From assembly GCF_009569385.1 (NCBI RefSeq), contig NZ_WBOF01000001.1, positions 3,110,001 through 3,174,000 on the forward strand: DNA of 64,000 bases, read 5' to 3'. Positions 33,782 through 41,836 of the stretch are shown one piece after another. A model generated the notes under the pieces. That model was not told where the DNA came from. It searched no databases and was given only the letters and a program-made list of their open reading frames with translations. Each line of letters starts with the position of its first letter. Within the stretch, counting starts at the first letter, position 1. The stretch comes from Streptomyces kaniharaensis (lineage in GTDB: Bacteria > Actinomycetota > Actinomycetes > Streptomycetales > Streptomycetaceae). A program made the position numbers and the translations under genes.

Positions 33782-34123
33782 GTGGACCTGTCCCTGTCGA
33801 CCCGTTCAGTCGGCGATCGCACGGTCGTCGAGGTTGGCGGCGAGATCGATGTGTACACCGCCCCGAAGCTGCGGGAGCAGCTGGTCGAGCTCGTCAACGA
33901 CGGCAAGTACCACCTCGTCGTCGACATGGAGGGTGTGGACTTCCTCGACTCGACCGGCCTGGGCGTGCTGGTGGGCGGTCTTAAGAGGGTGCGCGCTCAC
34001 GAGGGCTCGCTGCGCCTCGTCTGCAACCAGGAGCGCATCCTGAAGATCTTCCGTATTACCGGCCTGACCAAGGTCTTCCCGATCCACACCTCGGTGGACG
34101 ACGCGGTCCAGGCGACCGACTGA
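33782..34123 (+). CDS. bldG: Anti-sigma factor antagonist BldG
   Basis: 113 residues, the exact length of S. coelicolor BldG. A STAS-fold anti-anti-sigma factor: [20 protein letters not shown], then [19 protein letters not shown] with the phosphorylatable serine in DSTGLG. Start: GTG at 33782 with GGAGG 5 nt upstream. BldG is needed for aerial growth and antibiotic production and is controlled by phosphorylation from the partner kinase/anti-sigma gene downstream. Its divergent promoter region (33559-33781) holds a GTCAC-N4-GTGAC repeat at 33572. Confidence 0.96.
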   Translation: MDLSLSTRSVGDRTVVEVGGEIDVYTAPKLREQLVELVNDGKYHLVVDMEGVDFLDSTGLGVLVGGLKRVRAHEGSLRLVCNQERILKIFRITGLTKVFPIHTSVDDAVQATD

Positions 34124-34180
34124 CGCGGCCGGGCCGGTCCCCGTGGCCGGCCCGCCTGCCCGATCCATGCGTCCGGGGTG

Positions 34181-34199
34181 CCGGGGCGAACAGCCCCGG
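34181..34199 (+). terminator. Hairpin between bldG and the anti-sigma gene
   Basis: CCGGGGC GAACA GCCCCGG, 57 bp after the bldG stop. No T-run follows. It could allow partial read-through and so give both single-gene and two-gene transcripts. Confidence 0.5.
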
Positions 34200-34284
34200 T
34201 GCCGCCCGGTCGCACCGGGGCCGGTACAGCCGGCCCGCAGGGGCCGCACCGTCGGCCCCGGTCGGAGTACCCCGAGGGGGAGAG

Positions 34285-34704
34285 ATGGCAACCGTCGAAC
34301 TTCGATTCAGCGCGCTTCCCGAGCACGTGCGGACGGCCCGGCTGGTCGCCGCGGCAGTCGCCAGACGAGCCGGGGTCGACGAGTCGGTGCTCGACGAGGT
34401 ACGGCTCGCGGTCGGCGAGGCGTGCTCCCGTGCGGTCGGCCTGCACCAGCGCGGTGGCACCGGCGGCGCGGTCCGGGTCGCGCTGATCGATCAGGAGAAG
34501 CGTTTCCTCATCGAGGTCGAGGACGAGGCCGGTCCGCCTGCCGTCCCGACCGCTGGCGCGGCCGAGGGCGCAGACCCGGACGAGGACACCCTGGGCCTGG
34601 CCGTGATCACCGGCCTGGTCGAGGACCTGGAGGTCAGCAACGGCACGGACGGCGGCGTGATCCGGATGAGCTGGCCGGTCTCGGCCGACGCCGTCGCGGT
34701 CTGA
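34285..34704 (+). CDS. apgA: Anti-sigma factor kinase, BldG partner (ApgA-like)
   Basis: 139 residues of the HATPase_c anti-sigma type (SpoIIAB/RsbW-like). N box: LDEVRLAVGEACSRAVGLHQ; a later G-box region is TLGLAVITGLVEDLEVSNG. Loss of canonical residues is not evident at this length, but the ATP lid is short. AGGGGGAGAG lies upstream of the ATG. Next to bldG, it is expected to bind BldG and possibly phosphorylate it; the target sigma factor is not encoded here. Confidence 0.88.
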   Translation: MATVELRFSALPEHVRTARLVAAAVARRAGVDESVLDEVRLAVGEACSRAVGLHQRGGTGGAVRVALIDQEKRFLIEVEDEAGPPAVPTAGAAEGADPDEDTLGLAVITGLVEDLEVSNGTDGGVIRMSWPVSADAVAV

Positions 34705-34836
34705 GCCGTCAGCCCTGAGGTCCGGGCCTTGCGGTCTGAGCCCCTGCGGTCCGCATCTGTTGCGGCCTGCGCCCATTTCCCGGGATCCCGTTGACAAACT
34801 GTTGAGCGTGGCGGTTCGCTGCTTCCGGCACGACCG

Positions 34837-34857
34837 GGTCCGATCGCTGATCGGACC
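34837..34857. promoter_or_regulatory. Inverted repeat before the frameshifted cyclophilin-like gene
   Basis: GGTCCGATC GCT GATCGGACC, 9-bp perfect arms with a 3-nt loop, ending 20 bp before the ATG at 34878. Either an operator or a leader hairpin next to the ribosome site. Confidence 0.45.
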
Positions 34858-34877
34858 AGTCGCGGAAGAGGACGACC

Positions 34878-35247
34878 ATGCGGATACGCATTCTGTGGCC
34901 GACCGGGCAGGCGACCGCCACCCCTGCGAGCCACCCCCACCGCCGAGGCGCTCTGGGCCGAGCTGCCGATCGGCTCGTCGGCGAGCACCTGGGGCGAGGA
35001 GGCCTACTTCGGTACGCCGGTCAGCGTGCCGTGTGAGGCCGACGCCCGGCAGGTCGTCGAGCCCGGCACGGTGGCGTACTGGACGGACTGCGACAGCCTC
35101 GCGCTGCCGTACGGGCCGACGCCGATCCCGCGCGGTGACGAGTGCCGGCTGGCCGGCCCCTGCAACGTCCTCGGCACGCTGGACGGCGATACCCGGGTGC
35201 TGCGGACGGTCCGGTCGGGCGACCCGATCCGCGTGGAGCGGGCCTGA
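34878..35247 (+). pseudogene. Cyclophilin-like-fold protein gene with a +1 frameshift
   Basis: The ATG at 34878 (AGAGGA upstream) opens MRIRILWPTGQATATP, then runs out of homology. The frame one base on continues with TAEALWAELPIGSSASTWGE, EEAYFGTPVSVPCEADARQV and LPYGPTPIPRGDECRL to the stop at 35247, the pattern of the small cyclophilin-like beta-barrel family. Reading CCC instead of CCCC at 34921-34924 joins the two parts into one normal protein of about 122 residues. So a single extra C disrupts the gene, or the base is a sequencing error in a homopolymer. Confidence 0.8.
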
Positions 35248-35366
35248 GCGGCCCCGAGCGGGCCCTGCGCGGGTCCAGAAGGGCCTGGCCGACCGGGAAC
35301 CGGGGCCGGGTCCGCGGCCGTGTAGGTTCGACGACCGAAGACGATCGAACCGAAAGGCTTCTCCTG

Positions 35367-36110
35367 GTGAACAAGCGACTGCTGGCCGTACCCGCCCTCG
35401 GCGCGCTGCTCGCGTTCGGCGCCGTGGGCTGCGGCGACGACAACAGCAAGCAGCTGGAGTCCTGGGCGTCGAACGTCTGCGGCGCGGCCAAGGACCCGAT
35501 CGCCCAGGCGCAGACGGCGCTCGCCGACACCGGCCAGGTGAAGACCGGCGAGACCCCGGCCGATCTGCAGAAACGACTCTCCACGGACATCGGGCGGCTG
35601 GCCAAGACCAACCAGGACATCGCGAAGTCCATCGACGCGGCCGGGGCCCCCAAGGTCGACGACGGCACGAACCTACAGAAGGACACCGTCGCCGAGCTGA
35701 ACAAGGCGGCCGACGGCTACCTGGACGTCCAGAAGAAGCTGGACGCGCTGTCCAACACCGACCAGGCGAAGTTCGCCGACGGGCTGCGCAGCGTCGCCGA
35801 CCAGGTGCAGCAGCTGGCCTCGCTGTCCACCCAGGCGCAGGCCAAGCTCCAGCGCGGCGAACTCGGCGCGGCGATGGCCAAGCAGGACGGCTGCAAGCCC
35901 GCCGCGAGCACCGCTCCGACCGCCGGGGCGACGGGTACGCCGACTGCCGGTGCGACCGGTGCGCCGACCGCCGGTGCGACCGGCACTCCGGCCCCCGGCA
36001 CCCCCGCCCCGTCCGCCACGGGCGGCGCCAGCCCGGCGGCCACCCCCGGCGCGAGCGCCGGCACCACCCCGGCCGCCGCCCCGTCCACGCCCGCGCCCAG
36101 CGCGAGCTGA
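35367..36110 (+). CDS. Secreted lipoprotein with Ala/Thr/Gly/Pro-rich tail
   Basis: 247 residues from a GTG. The signal peptide ends in the lipobox FGAVGC (Cys at 22), so the protein is lipid-anchored. Residues 25-175 form a helical region (LESWASNVCGAAKDPIAQAQ, DLQKRLSTDIGRLAKTNQDI, KKLDALSNTDQAKFADGLRS) of unknown family. Residues 185-247 are low complexity with a tandem repeat of the TAGATG-x-P type, probably a flexible wall-spanning tail. A TAGGTT -10 lies at about 35323. Hairpin terminator at 36133. Function unknown. Confidence 0.85.
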   Translation: MNKRLLAVPALGALLAFGAVGCGDDNSKQLESWASNVCGAAKDPIAQAQTALADTGQVKTGETPADLQKRLSTDIGRLAKTNQDIAKSIDAAGAPKVDDGTNLQKDTVAELNKAADGYLDVQKKLDALSNTDQAKFADGLRSVADQVQQLASLSTQAQAKLQRGELGAAMAKQDGCKPAASTAPTAGATGTPTAGATGAPTAGATGTPAPGTPAPSATGGASPAATPGASAGTTPAAAPSTPAPSAS

Positions 36111-36132
36111 GCCCGAACCCGCCACGGCACAT

Positions 36133-36159
36133 CCGCCGCGCCCGGCCCGGGCGCGGCGG
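36133..36159 (+). terminator. Terminator after the lipoprotein gene
   Basis: CCGCCGCGCCCG / CGGGCGCGGCGG with a 3-nt loop, 23 bp after the stop. Confidence 0.7.
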
Positions 36160-36179
36160 CCCGGCACCCCGCCCCGAGG

Positions 36180-36185
36180 GACAAT
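36180..36185 (+). promoter_or_regulatory. -10-like element of a probable leaderless promoter (36192)
   Basis: GACAAT 6 nt before the GTG at 36192, the same spacing as at other leaderless-type starts here, though with a weaker hexamer. Confidence 0.35.
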
Positions 36186-36191
36186 GACGGG

Positions 36192-37724
36192 GTGATCAGT
36201 AGCCCCGCTCTCGACCCCACCCGCCTCGCCAAGTTGCGCGAGGCGCTGCTCGCCGCCTCGTTCACCGCCGACGGCTGCCTCGACCTGCTCGGGCCCACCG
36301 GCTACGCGGCACTGGCCCGCAGCGAGGCGGTCCCGGCGCTGCGCGCGACCCGCGGTGGCAGCCCGCTGGAGACGCTGGTCCGGCTGTTCCTCCTCCAGCA
36401 GCCCGTCCCGTACAAGGCGGCCGCCGCCGCGCTGCCGGTCGAGGACTGCCTGGCCGACGGCTGGCTGCGCCCGGACGGCGATCTGGTGCGCGCCACCGTG
36501 GACGTCCGCCCGTACGCCAACGAGGTGGCCGGGATGCCCAGTTCGGACGCCTGGGTGGTCTCCGACCTGGGCTGCGCGGTGGGCGGCGCGGGCGGCATCG
36601 GATCCGGCGAGACCGCGCACGGCGTCGCCCGCAAGGACCTGGTGCTCGGCGTCGGCGGAGCGTCCACGACGCTGGCCAACATCACCGTGCGCCGCCCGGT
36701 CCGGACCGCGCTGGACCTCGGTTCGGGCTCCGGTGTGCAGGCGCTGCACGCGGCCCGGCACGCCCAGCGGGTCACCGCCACCGACCTCAACCCGCGTGCG
36801 CTGCGCTTCTCCGAGCTGACCCTGGCGCTGTCCGGTTTCGACAACACGGAGGCCCTCACCGGCAGTCTCTTCGAGCCGATCGGGGAGCGGAAGTTCGACC
36901 TGATCGTCTCCAACCCGCCGTTCGTCATCTCGCCGGCCGGCCGGTTCACTTACCGCGACGGCGGCATGGCCGGCGACGACCTGTGCCGCAGCCTGGTCCG
37001 CTCCGCCGCTGCCCACCTGGAGCCCGGTGGTTACTGCCAGCTGCTGGCCAACTGGCAACACGTCAAGGGCGAGGACTGGCACGAGCGGCTGGCCGGCTGG
37101 GTCGCCGGCACCAGTCTGGACGCATGGATCGTCCAGCGCGAGGTCCAGGACGTCGCCCAGTACGCCGAGTTGTGGCTGCGCGACGGCGGCGACCACCGCG
37201 GCCCGGGCGGCGACTACCAGGCCCGGTACGGCGAGTGGCTGGACGCCTTCGAGGCGGGCCGGGTCGAGGGCATCGGCATGGGCTGGATCACCCTGCGGGC
37301 GGGCGGCGCCGAGCGCCCGGCGGTCCGGGTGGAGGAGTGGCCGCACCCGGTGGAGCAGCCGCTCGGCCCCCACATCGAGGAGTGGTTCGGCCGGCAGGAC
37401 TTCCTGCGCTCCCACGACGACGCGGGCCTGCTCGCGGCCCGCTACGTGCTGGCCGACGAGGTGGTCCAGGAGCAGGTGGGCGCGCCCGGGGCGGAGGACC
37501 CGGAGCACGTGATCCTGCGTCACAACCGCGGCATGCGGCGCGCCACCAAGGTGGACACGGTGGGCGCGGGCTTCGTCGGGGTCTGCGACGGGACGCTGTC
37601 GGCCGGCGAGATCGTGGACGCCATCGCGCACCTGCTCGGCGAGGACAGGGTGGTCCTGCGGGACCGGGTGCCCGAGTCGCTGCGGCTGCTGACCGAGCAG
37701 GGCTTCATCCACCCGGTCGGCTGA
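36192..37724 (+). CDS. Class I SAM methyltransferase (RlmG/PrmC-like core)
   Basis: 510 residues. An N-terminal helical domain (1-95) and a beta domain (95-160) precede a Rossmann methyltransferase core: ALDLGSGSGVQALHAARHA (motif I), VTATDLNPRAL, and the catalytic NPPF in FDLIVSNPPFVISP. The NPPF motif points to amide or exocyclic-amine nitrogen methylation, as in PrmC, RlmG and RsmC. The C-terminal third (350-510) is less familiar and may bind the substrate. A single copy in actinomycetes near topA. GTG start with no ribosome site. Confidence 0.85.
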   Translation: MISSPALDPTRLAKLREALLAASFTADGCLDLLGPTGYAALARSEAVPALRATRGGSPLETLVRLFLLQQPVPYKAAAAALPVEDCLADGWLRPDGDLVRATVDVRPYANEVAGMPSSDAWVVSDLGCAVGGAGGIGSGETAHGVARKDLVLGVGGASTTLANITVRRPVRTALDLGSGSGVQALHAARHAQRVTATDLNPRALRFSELTLALSGFDNTEALTGSLFEPIGERKFDLIVSNPPFVISPAGRFTYRDGGMAGDDLCRSLVRSAAAHLEPGGYCQLLANWQHVKGEDWHERLAGWVAGTSLDAWIVQREVQDVAQYAELWLRDGGDHRGPGGDYQARYGEWLDAFEAGRVEGIGMGWITLRAGGAERPAVRVEEWPHPVEQPLGPHIEEWFGRQDFLRSHDDAGLLAARYVLADEVVQEQVGAPGAEDPEHVILRHNRGMRRATKVDTVGAGFVGVCDGTLSAGEIVDAIAHLLGEDRVVLRDRVPESLRLLTEQGFIHPVG

Positions 37725-37899
37725 CCGGGGCGGCAGAGGCCGTCCGTAGAGGCCGGATCCGCAAAAGATCCGCGGACGCCGAATCCGCAGACGCCGAAAC
37801 CGCAAAGGCCGGATTCGGCCAACCGGTTCATCTTTCCGTAGCCCCCGCTTCGCTGCGCCGTCGCCGGACGGCCGTCCCCCGTTGGTCCCCGACTGTGAG

Positions 37900-37926
37900 G
37901 CTCTGTCCACAGGCTGTGGACAGAGC
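37900..37926. promoter_or_regulatory. Palindrome with paired TGTCCACA boxes, copy 2
   Basis: GCTCTGTCCACAG G CTGTGGACAGAGC, a perfect 13-bp inverted repeat around one base, 20 bp before the GTG of the next gene. The core TCCACAG-N-CTGTGGA equals that at 8488-8520. Each arm has CTGTCCACA, which fits the Streptomyces DnaA-box consensus. Confidence 0.55.
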
Positions 37927-37946
37927 TGGGGAGCCGGGGGCGAGGG

Positions 37947-38405
37947 GTGGATCCGACGACGGCGACGGTGGGCGGGCTGGTGCTCGCCCTCTTCGGTGGC
38001 GCGTTGTTGCTCTGGTGCGCCGCCGAAGTGCGCCTGCGCCATCGTGTGCGCCGCCGGGGAGTGCCGGCCGTGGCCGTCGTCGTCGCCGAGGCCGACGTGC
38101 ACGGCGAGCTCGACAGCGCGCCGCTGCTCGCCTTCTCCGCCCTGCCGTCGGTCGGCGGTCCCGGAGCGGGGCGGGTCGCCGAGCGGGTGCTCGCCCGTCC
38201 GCGCGGCCACACCCCGCTGCGCCGTCCGGACCGCCTCGCGCCCGGCGCCTCCGTGCGGATCTGCTACGACCCGCGCCGCCCGAGCCGGGTCGTGCTGGCG
38301 GCGGGCGAGGTCAGCCGCCCCGCGGTCGCCGACCTGCTGTGGACCGCGCTCGGCACGGGCTGCCTGGCTGCGGGCGCCGGCCTGCTGGCCGCGGTCATCG
38401 GCTGA
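37947..38405 (+). CDS. Small membrane protein with DUF3592-like layout
   Basis: 152 residues from a GTG. One N-terminal helix (TVGGLVLALFGGALLLWCAA), a central soluble region containing VRICYDPRRPSRVVLA, and a C-terminal helix (LLWTALGTGCLAAGAGLLAA). The YDP-[RK]-x-P motif between two helices is typical of DUF3592 proteins. No close function known. The palindrome at 37900 lies just upstream and may control it. Confidence 0.75.
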   Translation: MDPTTATVGGLVLALFGGALLLWCAAEVRLRHRVRRRGVPAVAVVVAEADVHGELDSAPLLAFSALPSVGGPGAGRVAERVLARPRGHTPLRRPDRLAPGASVRICYDPRRPSRVVLAAGEVSRPAVADLLWTALGTGCLAAGAGLLAAVIG

Positions 38406-38790
38406 GCGCACCGCCGAGAGCCCGGCCGGGGCAGCCGAAGGTCTGGCCGGGGCGCAGCCGGTGGTTCGCATTCATGCGGACCCCTGCGGCCCGCCGAATT
38501 TCCGTTGACAGATCTTGAAATCCGTCATTCCATCCTCCGGAACCCGCCGAAGCCCCCCTCCACGGGGCGCGATCCTCCATCATCGGGTTACCGTTCGAGT
38601 GGCGTCGGTGGGCCTGGCAAGTGAAAAAGCGGGATCCGTCCGTTTGACAAGGGTGGCCGGGGTACGGTCACACTCCGCTGGTGGGGTAGTCGTGCAGCGG
38701 CACCCCGGGACGGTGGAGGGGTCGGGCGGAGCGCAGCCCGTGCTGCCAGCGCCGACCAGCTCACATAACGACCGGGAGAGAAGAGCGAAG
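38406..38790. other. Upstream region of topA
   Basis: No credible gene. Two TTGACA hexamers (38505-38510 and 38644-38649) could be -35 elements; neither has a strong -10 at 17-18 bp, the nearest being TTCCAT for the first and GTCACA for the second. Weak -10 boxes are common at supercoiling-sensitive promoters such as topA. A reading frame continues upstream from topA, but conserved sequence begins only at 38791. Confidence 0.5.
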
Positions 38791-41667
38791 GTGTCCCCGA
38801 GCAGCGAGACCGCGCACGGACAGCGACTCGTCATTGTCGAGTCGCCGGCCAAGGCGAAGACGATCAAGGGCTACCTGGGCCCCGGCTACATCGTCGAGGC
38901 GAGCGTCGGGCACATCCGCGACCTGCCCAGCACCGCGGCCGAGGTGCCGGACAAGTACACCGGCGAGGTGCGCCGCCTCGGGGTGGACGTCGACCACGAC
39001 TTCGCGCCCATCTACGTGGTCAATGCGGACAAGAAGTCCCAGGTCAGCAAGTTGAAGTCGCTGCTCGCGGAGTCCGACGAGCTCTTCCTCGCCACCGATG
39101 AGGACCGCGAGGGCGAGGCCATCGCGTGGCACCTCCAGCAGGTCCTCAAGCCCAAGGTGCCGGTGCACCGGATGGTGTTCCACGAGATCACCAAGACCGC
39201 GATCCAGGAGGCCGTGGCCAACCCGCGCGAGCTGAACCAGCGCCTGGTCGACGCCCAGGAGACCCGCCGCATCCTCGACCGCCTCTACGGCTTCGAGGTC
39301 TCGCCGGTGCTGTGGAAGAAGGTCATGCCGAAGCTGTCGGCCGGCCGCGTGCAGTCCGTCGCGACCCGCCTGGTGGTCGAGCGCGAGCGCGAGCGGATGG
39401 CCTTCCGCAGCGCGTCCTACTGGGACCTGGTCGGCACCTTCGGCACCGGCCGCACCCCGGCCGACGCGGCCAACCCGGAGACGTTCGGCGCCCGGCTCGC
39501 CACGGTCGACGGCAAGCGGATCGCCAGCGGCCGCGACTTCGGCCCGGACGGTCGGCTGAAGGCCGCCAGTGCCAACGCCCTGCACCTGGACGAGCAGGCC
39601 GCCCGGCAGCTGGCCGCCGCCCTGGCGCAGACCGCGTTCAGCGTCCGCAGCGTCGAGTCCAAGCCCTACCGCCGCTCGCCGTACGCGCCGTTCCGCACCA
39701 CCACGCTCCAGCAGGAGGCCAGCCGCAAGCTGGGCTTCGGCGCCAAGCGGACCATGCAGGTGGCCCAGAAGCTGTACGAGAACGGCTTCATCACCTATAT
39801 GCGTACCGACTCCACCACGCTGTCGGACACCGCGATCGCCGCCGCCCGGGCCCAGGTCACCCAGCTCTACGGCGCCGACTACCTGCCGGACGCGCCGCGC
39901 ACCTACGCCAGCAAGGTCAAGAACGCGCAGGAGGCGCACGAGGCCGTCCGCCCCTCCGGCGACCGGTTCCGCACCCCCGCCGAGACCGGCCTGAGCGGCG
40001 ACGACTTCAAGCTGTACGAGCTGATCTGGATGCGCACCGTCGCCTCCCAGATGAAGGACGCGGTCGGCCAGTCCGTCACCGTCCGGGTCGGCGGCACCTC
40101 CGGGGACGGCCGGGACGTCGAGTTCTCCGCGTCCGGCAAGATCATCACCTTCCACGGCTTCCTGAAGGCCTACGTCGAGGGCGCCGACGACCCGAACGCC
40201 GAGCTCGACGACCGCGAGCGCCGACTGCCGCAGGTCGCCCAGGGCGACCCGCTGGGCGCCGAGCGGATCACCCCGGAGGGCCACGCCACCAAGCCGCCGG
40301 CCCGCTACACCGAGGCCTCGCTGGTCAAGGAGCTGGAGGACCGGGAGATCGGCCGCCCCTCCACCTACGCGTCGATCATCGACACGATCATCCAGCGCCG
40401 GTACGTGTTCAAGAAGGGGACGGCGCTCGTCCCGTCCTTCCTCTCCTTCGCCGTGGTCAACCTGCTGGAGAAGCACTTCGGCCGACTGGTCGACTACGAC
40501 TTCACCGCCAAGATGGAGGACGACCTCGACCGGATCGCCGCGGGTGAGGCGCAGTCCGTGCCGTGGCTGAAGCGTTTCTACTTCGGTGAGGGCGAGGGCC
40601 ACGCCACCGGCGGCGCCGCCGAGGCCGGCAACGGCGACGGCGACCACCTGGGCGGCCTGAAGGAGCTGGTCACCGACCTCGGCGCGATCGACGCCCGGGA
40701 GATCAGCTCGTTCCGGATCAGCGACGACCTCACCCTGCGGGTCGGCCGCTACGGCCCGTACGTCGAGCGCGCCTCCGCCGTCGAGGGCGAGCCCGGCCAG
40801 CGCGCCGACATCCCGGACGACCTGCCGCCGGACGAGCTCACCGTCGAGCTGGCCGAGGAGCTGCTGGCCAAGCCCAGTGGCGACTTCGAGCTCGGCCCGG
40901 ACCCGGTCAGCGGCAACATGCTGGTGGCCAAGGACGGCCGCTACGGCCCGTACGTGACCGAGATCCTGCCCGAAGGCACGCCCAAGACCGGCAAGAACGC
41001 GGTCAAGCCGCGCACCGCCTCACTCTTCAAGACGATGTCGCTGGACACCGTCACCCTGGAGGACGCGCTGCGGCTGCTCTCGCTGCCGCGCGTGGTCGGC
41101 ACCGACGCCGAGGGCGCGGAGATCACCGCGCAGAACGGCCGCTACGGCCCATACCTCAAGCGCGGCACCGACTCGCGCTCGCTCACCAGCGAGGACCAGC
41201 TCTTCACGATCACCCTCGACGAGGCGCTGGCGATCTACGCCCAGCCCAAGCAGCGCGGCCGGGCCGCCGCCGCCCCGCCGCTCAAGGAGCTGGGCACCGA
41301 CCCGGTCAGCGAGCGCCCGGTGGTGGTCAAGGACGGTCGCTTCGGCCCGTACGTGACCGACGGCGAGACGAACGCCACGCTGCGCAAGGACGACGACGTC
41401 GAGACCATCACGCCGGAGCGCGGCTACGAGCTGCTCGCCGAGAAGCGGGCGCGCGGGCCGGTGAAGAAGGCGGCGAAGAAGGCCCCGGCTAAGAAGGCGA
41501 CCGCGGCCAAGAAGACGGCGGCGGCCAAGACGGCGGCGAAGAAGACGACCGCCAAGACGACGACCGCGAAGAAGACGGTGGCCAAGAAGACCACGACGGC
41601 CGCGGCGAAGAAGACGGCCGCCGAGAAGACCACCACGAGCAGGACCACGTCCACCGACGAGGGCTGA
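38791..41667 (+). CDS. topA: DNA topoisomerase I
   Basis: 958 residues from the GTG at 38791 (GGGAGAG upstream); conserved sequence begins at LVIVESPAKAKTIKGYL. Type IA topoisomerase relaxing negative supercoils. TOPRIM: the ESPAKAK start and ATDEDREGEAIAW; active-site Y336 in GFITYMRTDST. Instead of zinc fingers, four or more repeats of the DGRYGPYV type (C-terminal Toprim_CRPT) fill residues 640-880, followed by about 65 residues of KKTxA-type lysine repeats, known in S. coelicolor to help processivity and DNA binding. Hairpin terminator at 41681. Confidence 0.96.
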   Translation: MSPSSETAHGQRLVIVESPAKAKTIKGYLGPGYIVEASVGHIRDLPSTAAEVPDKYTGEVRRLGVDVDHDFAPIYVVNADKKSQVSKLKSLLAESDELFLATDEDREGEAIAWHLQQVLKPKVPVHRMVFHEITKTAIQEAVANPRELNQRLVDAQETRRILDRLYGFEVSPVLWKKVMPKLSAGRVQSVATRLVVERERERMAFRSASYWDLVGTFGTGRTPADAANPETFGARLATVDGKRIASGRDFGPDGRLKAASANALHLDEQAARQLAAALAQTAFSVRSVESKPYRRSPYAPFRTTTLQQEASRKLGFGAKRTMQVAQKLYENGFITYMRTDSTTLSDTAIAAARAQVTQLYGADYLPDAPRTYASKVKNAQEAHEAVRPSGDRFRTPAETGLSGDDFKLYELIWMRTVASQMKDAVGQSVTVRVGGTSGDGRDVEFSASGKIITFHGFLKAYVEGADDPNAELDDRERRLPQVAQGDPLGAERITPEGHATKPPARYTEASLVKELEDREIGRPSTYASIIDTIIQRRYVFKKGTALVPSFLSFAVVNLLEKHFGRLVDYDFTAKMEDDLDRIAAGEAQSVPWLKRFYFGEGEGHATGGAAEAGNGDGDHLGGLKELVTDLGAIDAREISSFRISDDLTLRVGRYGPYVERASAVEGEPGQRADIPDDLPPDELTVELAEELLAKPSGDFELGPDPVSGNMLVAKDGRYGPYVTEILPEGTPKTGKNAVKPRTASLFKTMSLDTVTLEDALRLLSLPRVVGTDAEGAEITAQNGRYGPYLKRGTDSRSLTSEDQLFTITLDEALAIYAQPKQRGRAAAAPPLKELGTDPVSERPVVVKDGRFGPYVTDGETNATLRKDDDVETITPERGYELLAEKRARGPVKKAAKKAPAKKATAAKKTAAAKTAAKKTTAKTTTAKKTVAKKTTTAAAKKTAAEKTTTSRTTSTDEG

Positions 41668-41680
41668 TCCCCCGTCGGTG

Positions 41681-41736
41681 CCCCTGCAGGCCCGCGCCCC
41701 CACACCGGGGACGCGGGCCCGAGGTCCGTGCAGGGG
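41681..41736 (+). terminator. Terminator of topA
   Basis: Nested hairpin: outer CCCCTGCA/TGCAGGGG and inner GGCCCGCG/CGCGGGCC, starting 13 bp after the stop. Confidence 0.75.
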
Positions 41737-41824
41737 CCCGAGGGTCTGTGCGGGGATCGTCACAACCCGGTGATGAGCCGGATCCGGAACACCGTTCGTC
41801 TCTTTCCGGCCAACCCCCGCCCGC

Positions 41825-41830
41825 TACGCT
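41825..41830 (+). promoter_or_regulatory. -10 element of a probable leaderless promoter (tmk fusion)
   Basis: TACGCT exactly 6 nt before the ATG at 41837; no ribosome site. Confidence 0.55.
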
Positions 41831-41836
41831 GACCGT

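Noticed and set aside
35905-36105. CRISPR-like array in the lipoprotein gene
   Set aside because: The repeats are in-frame codon repeats encoding an Ala/Thr/Gly/Pro tail with no unique spacers.
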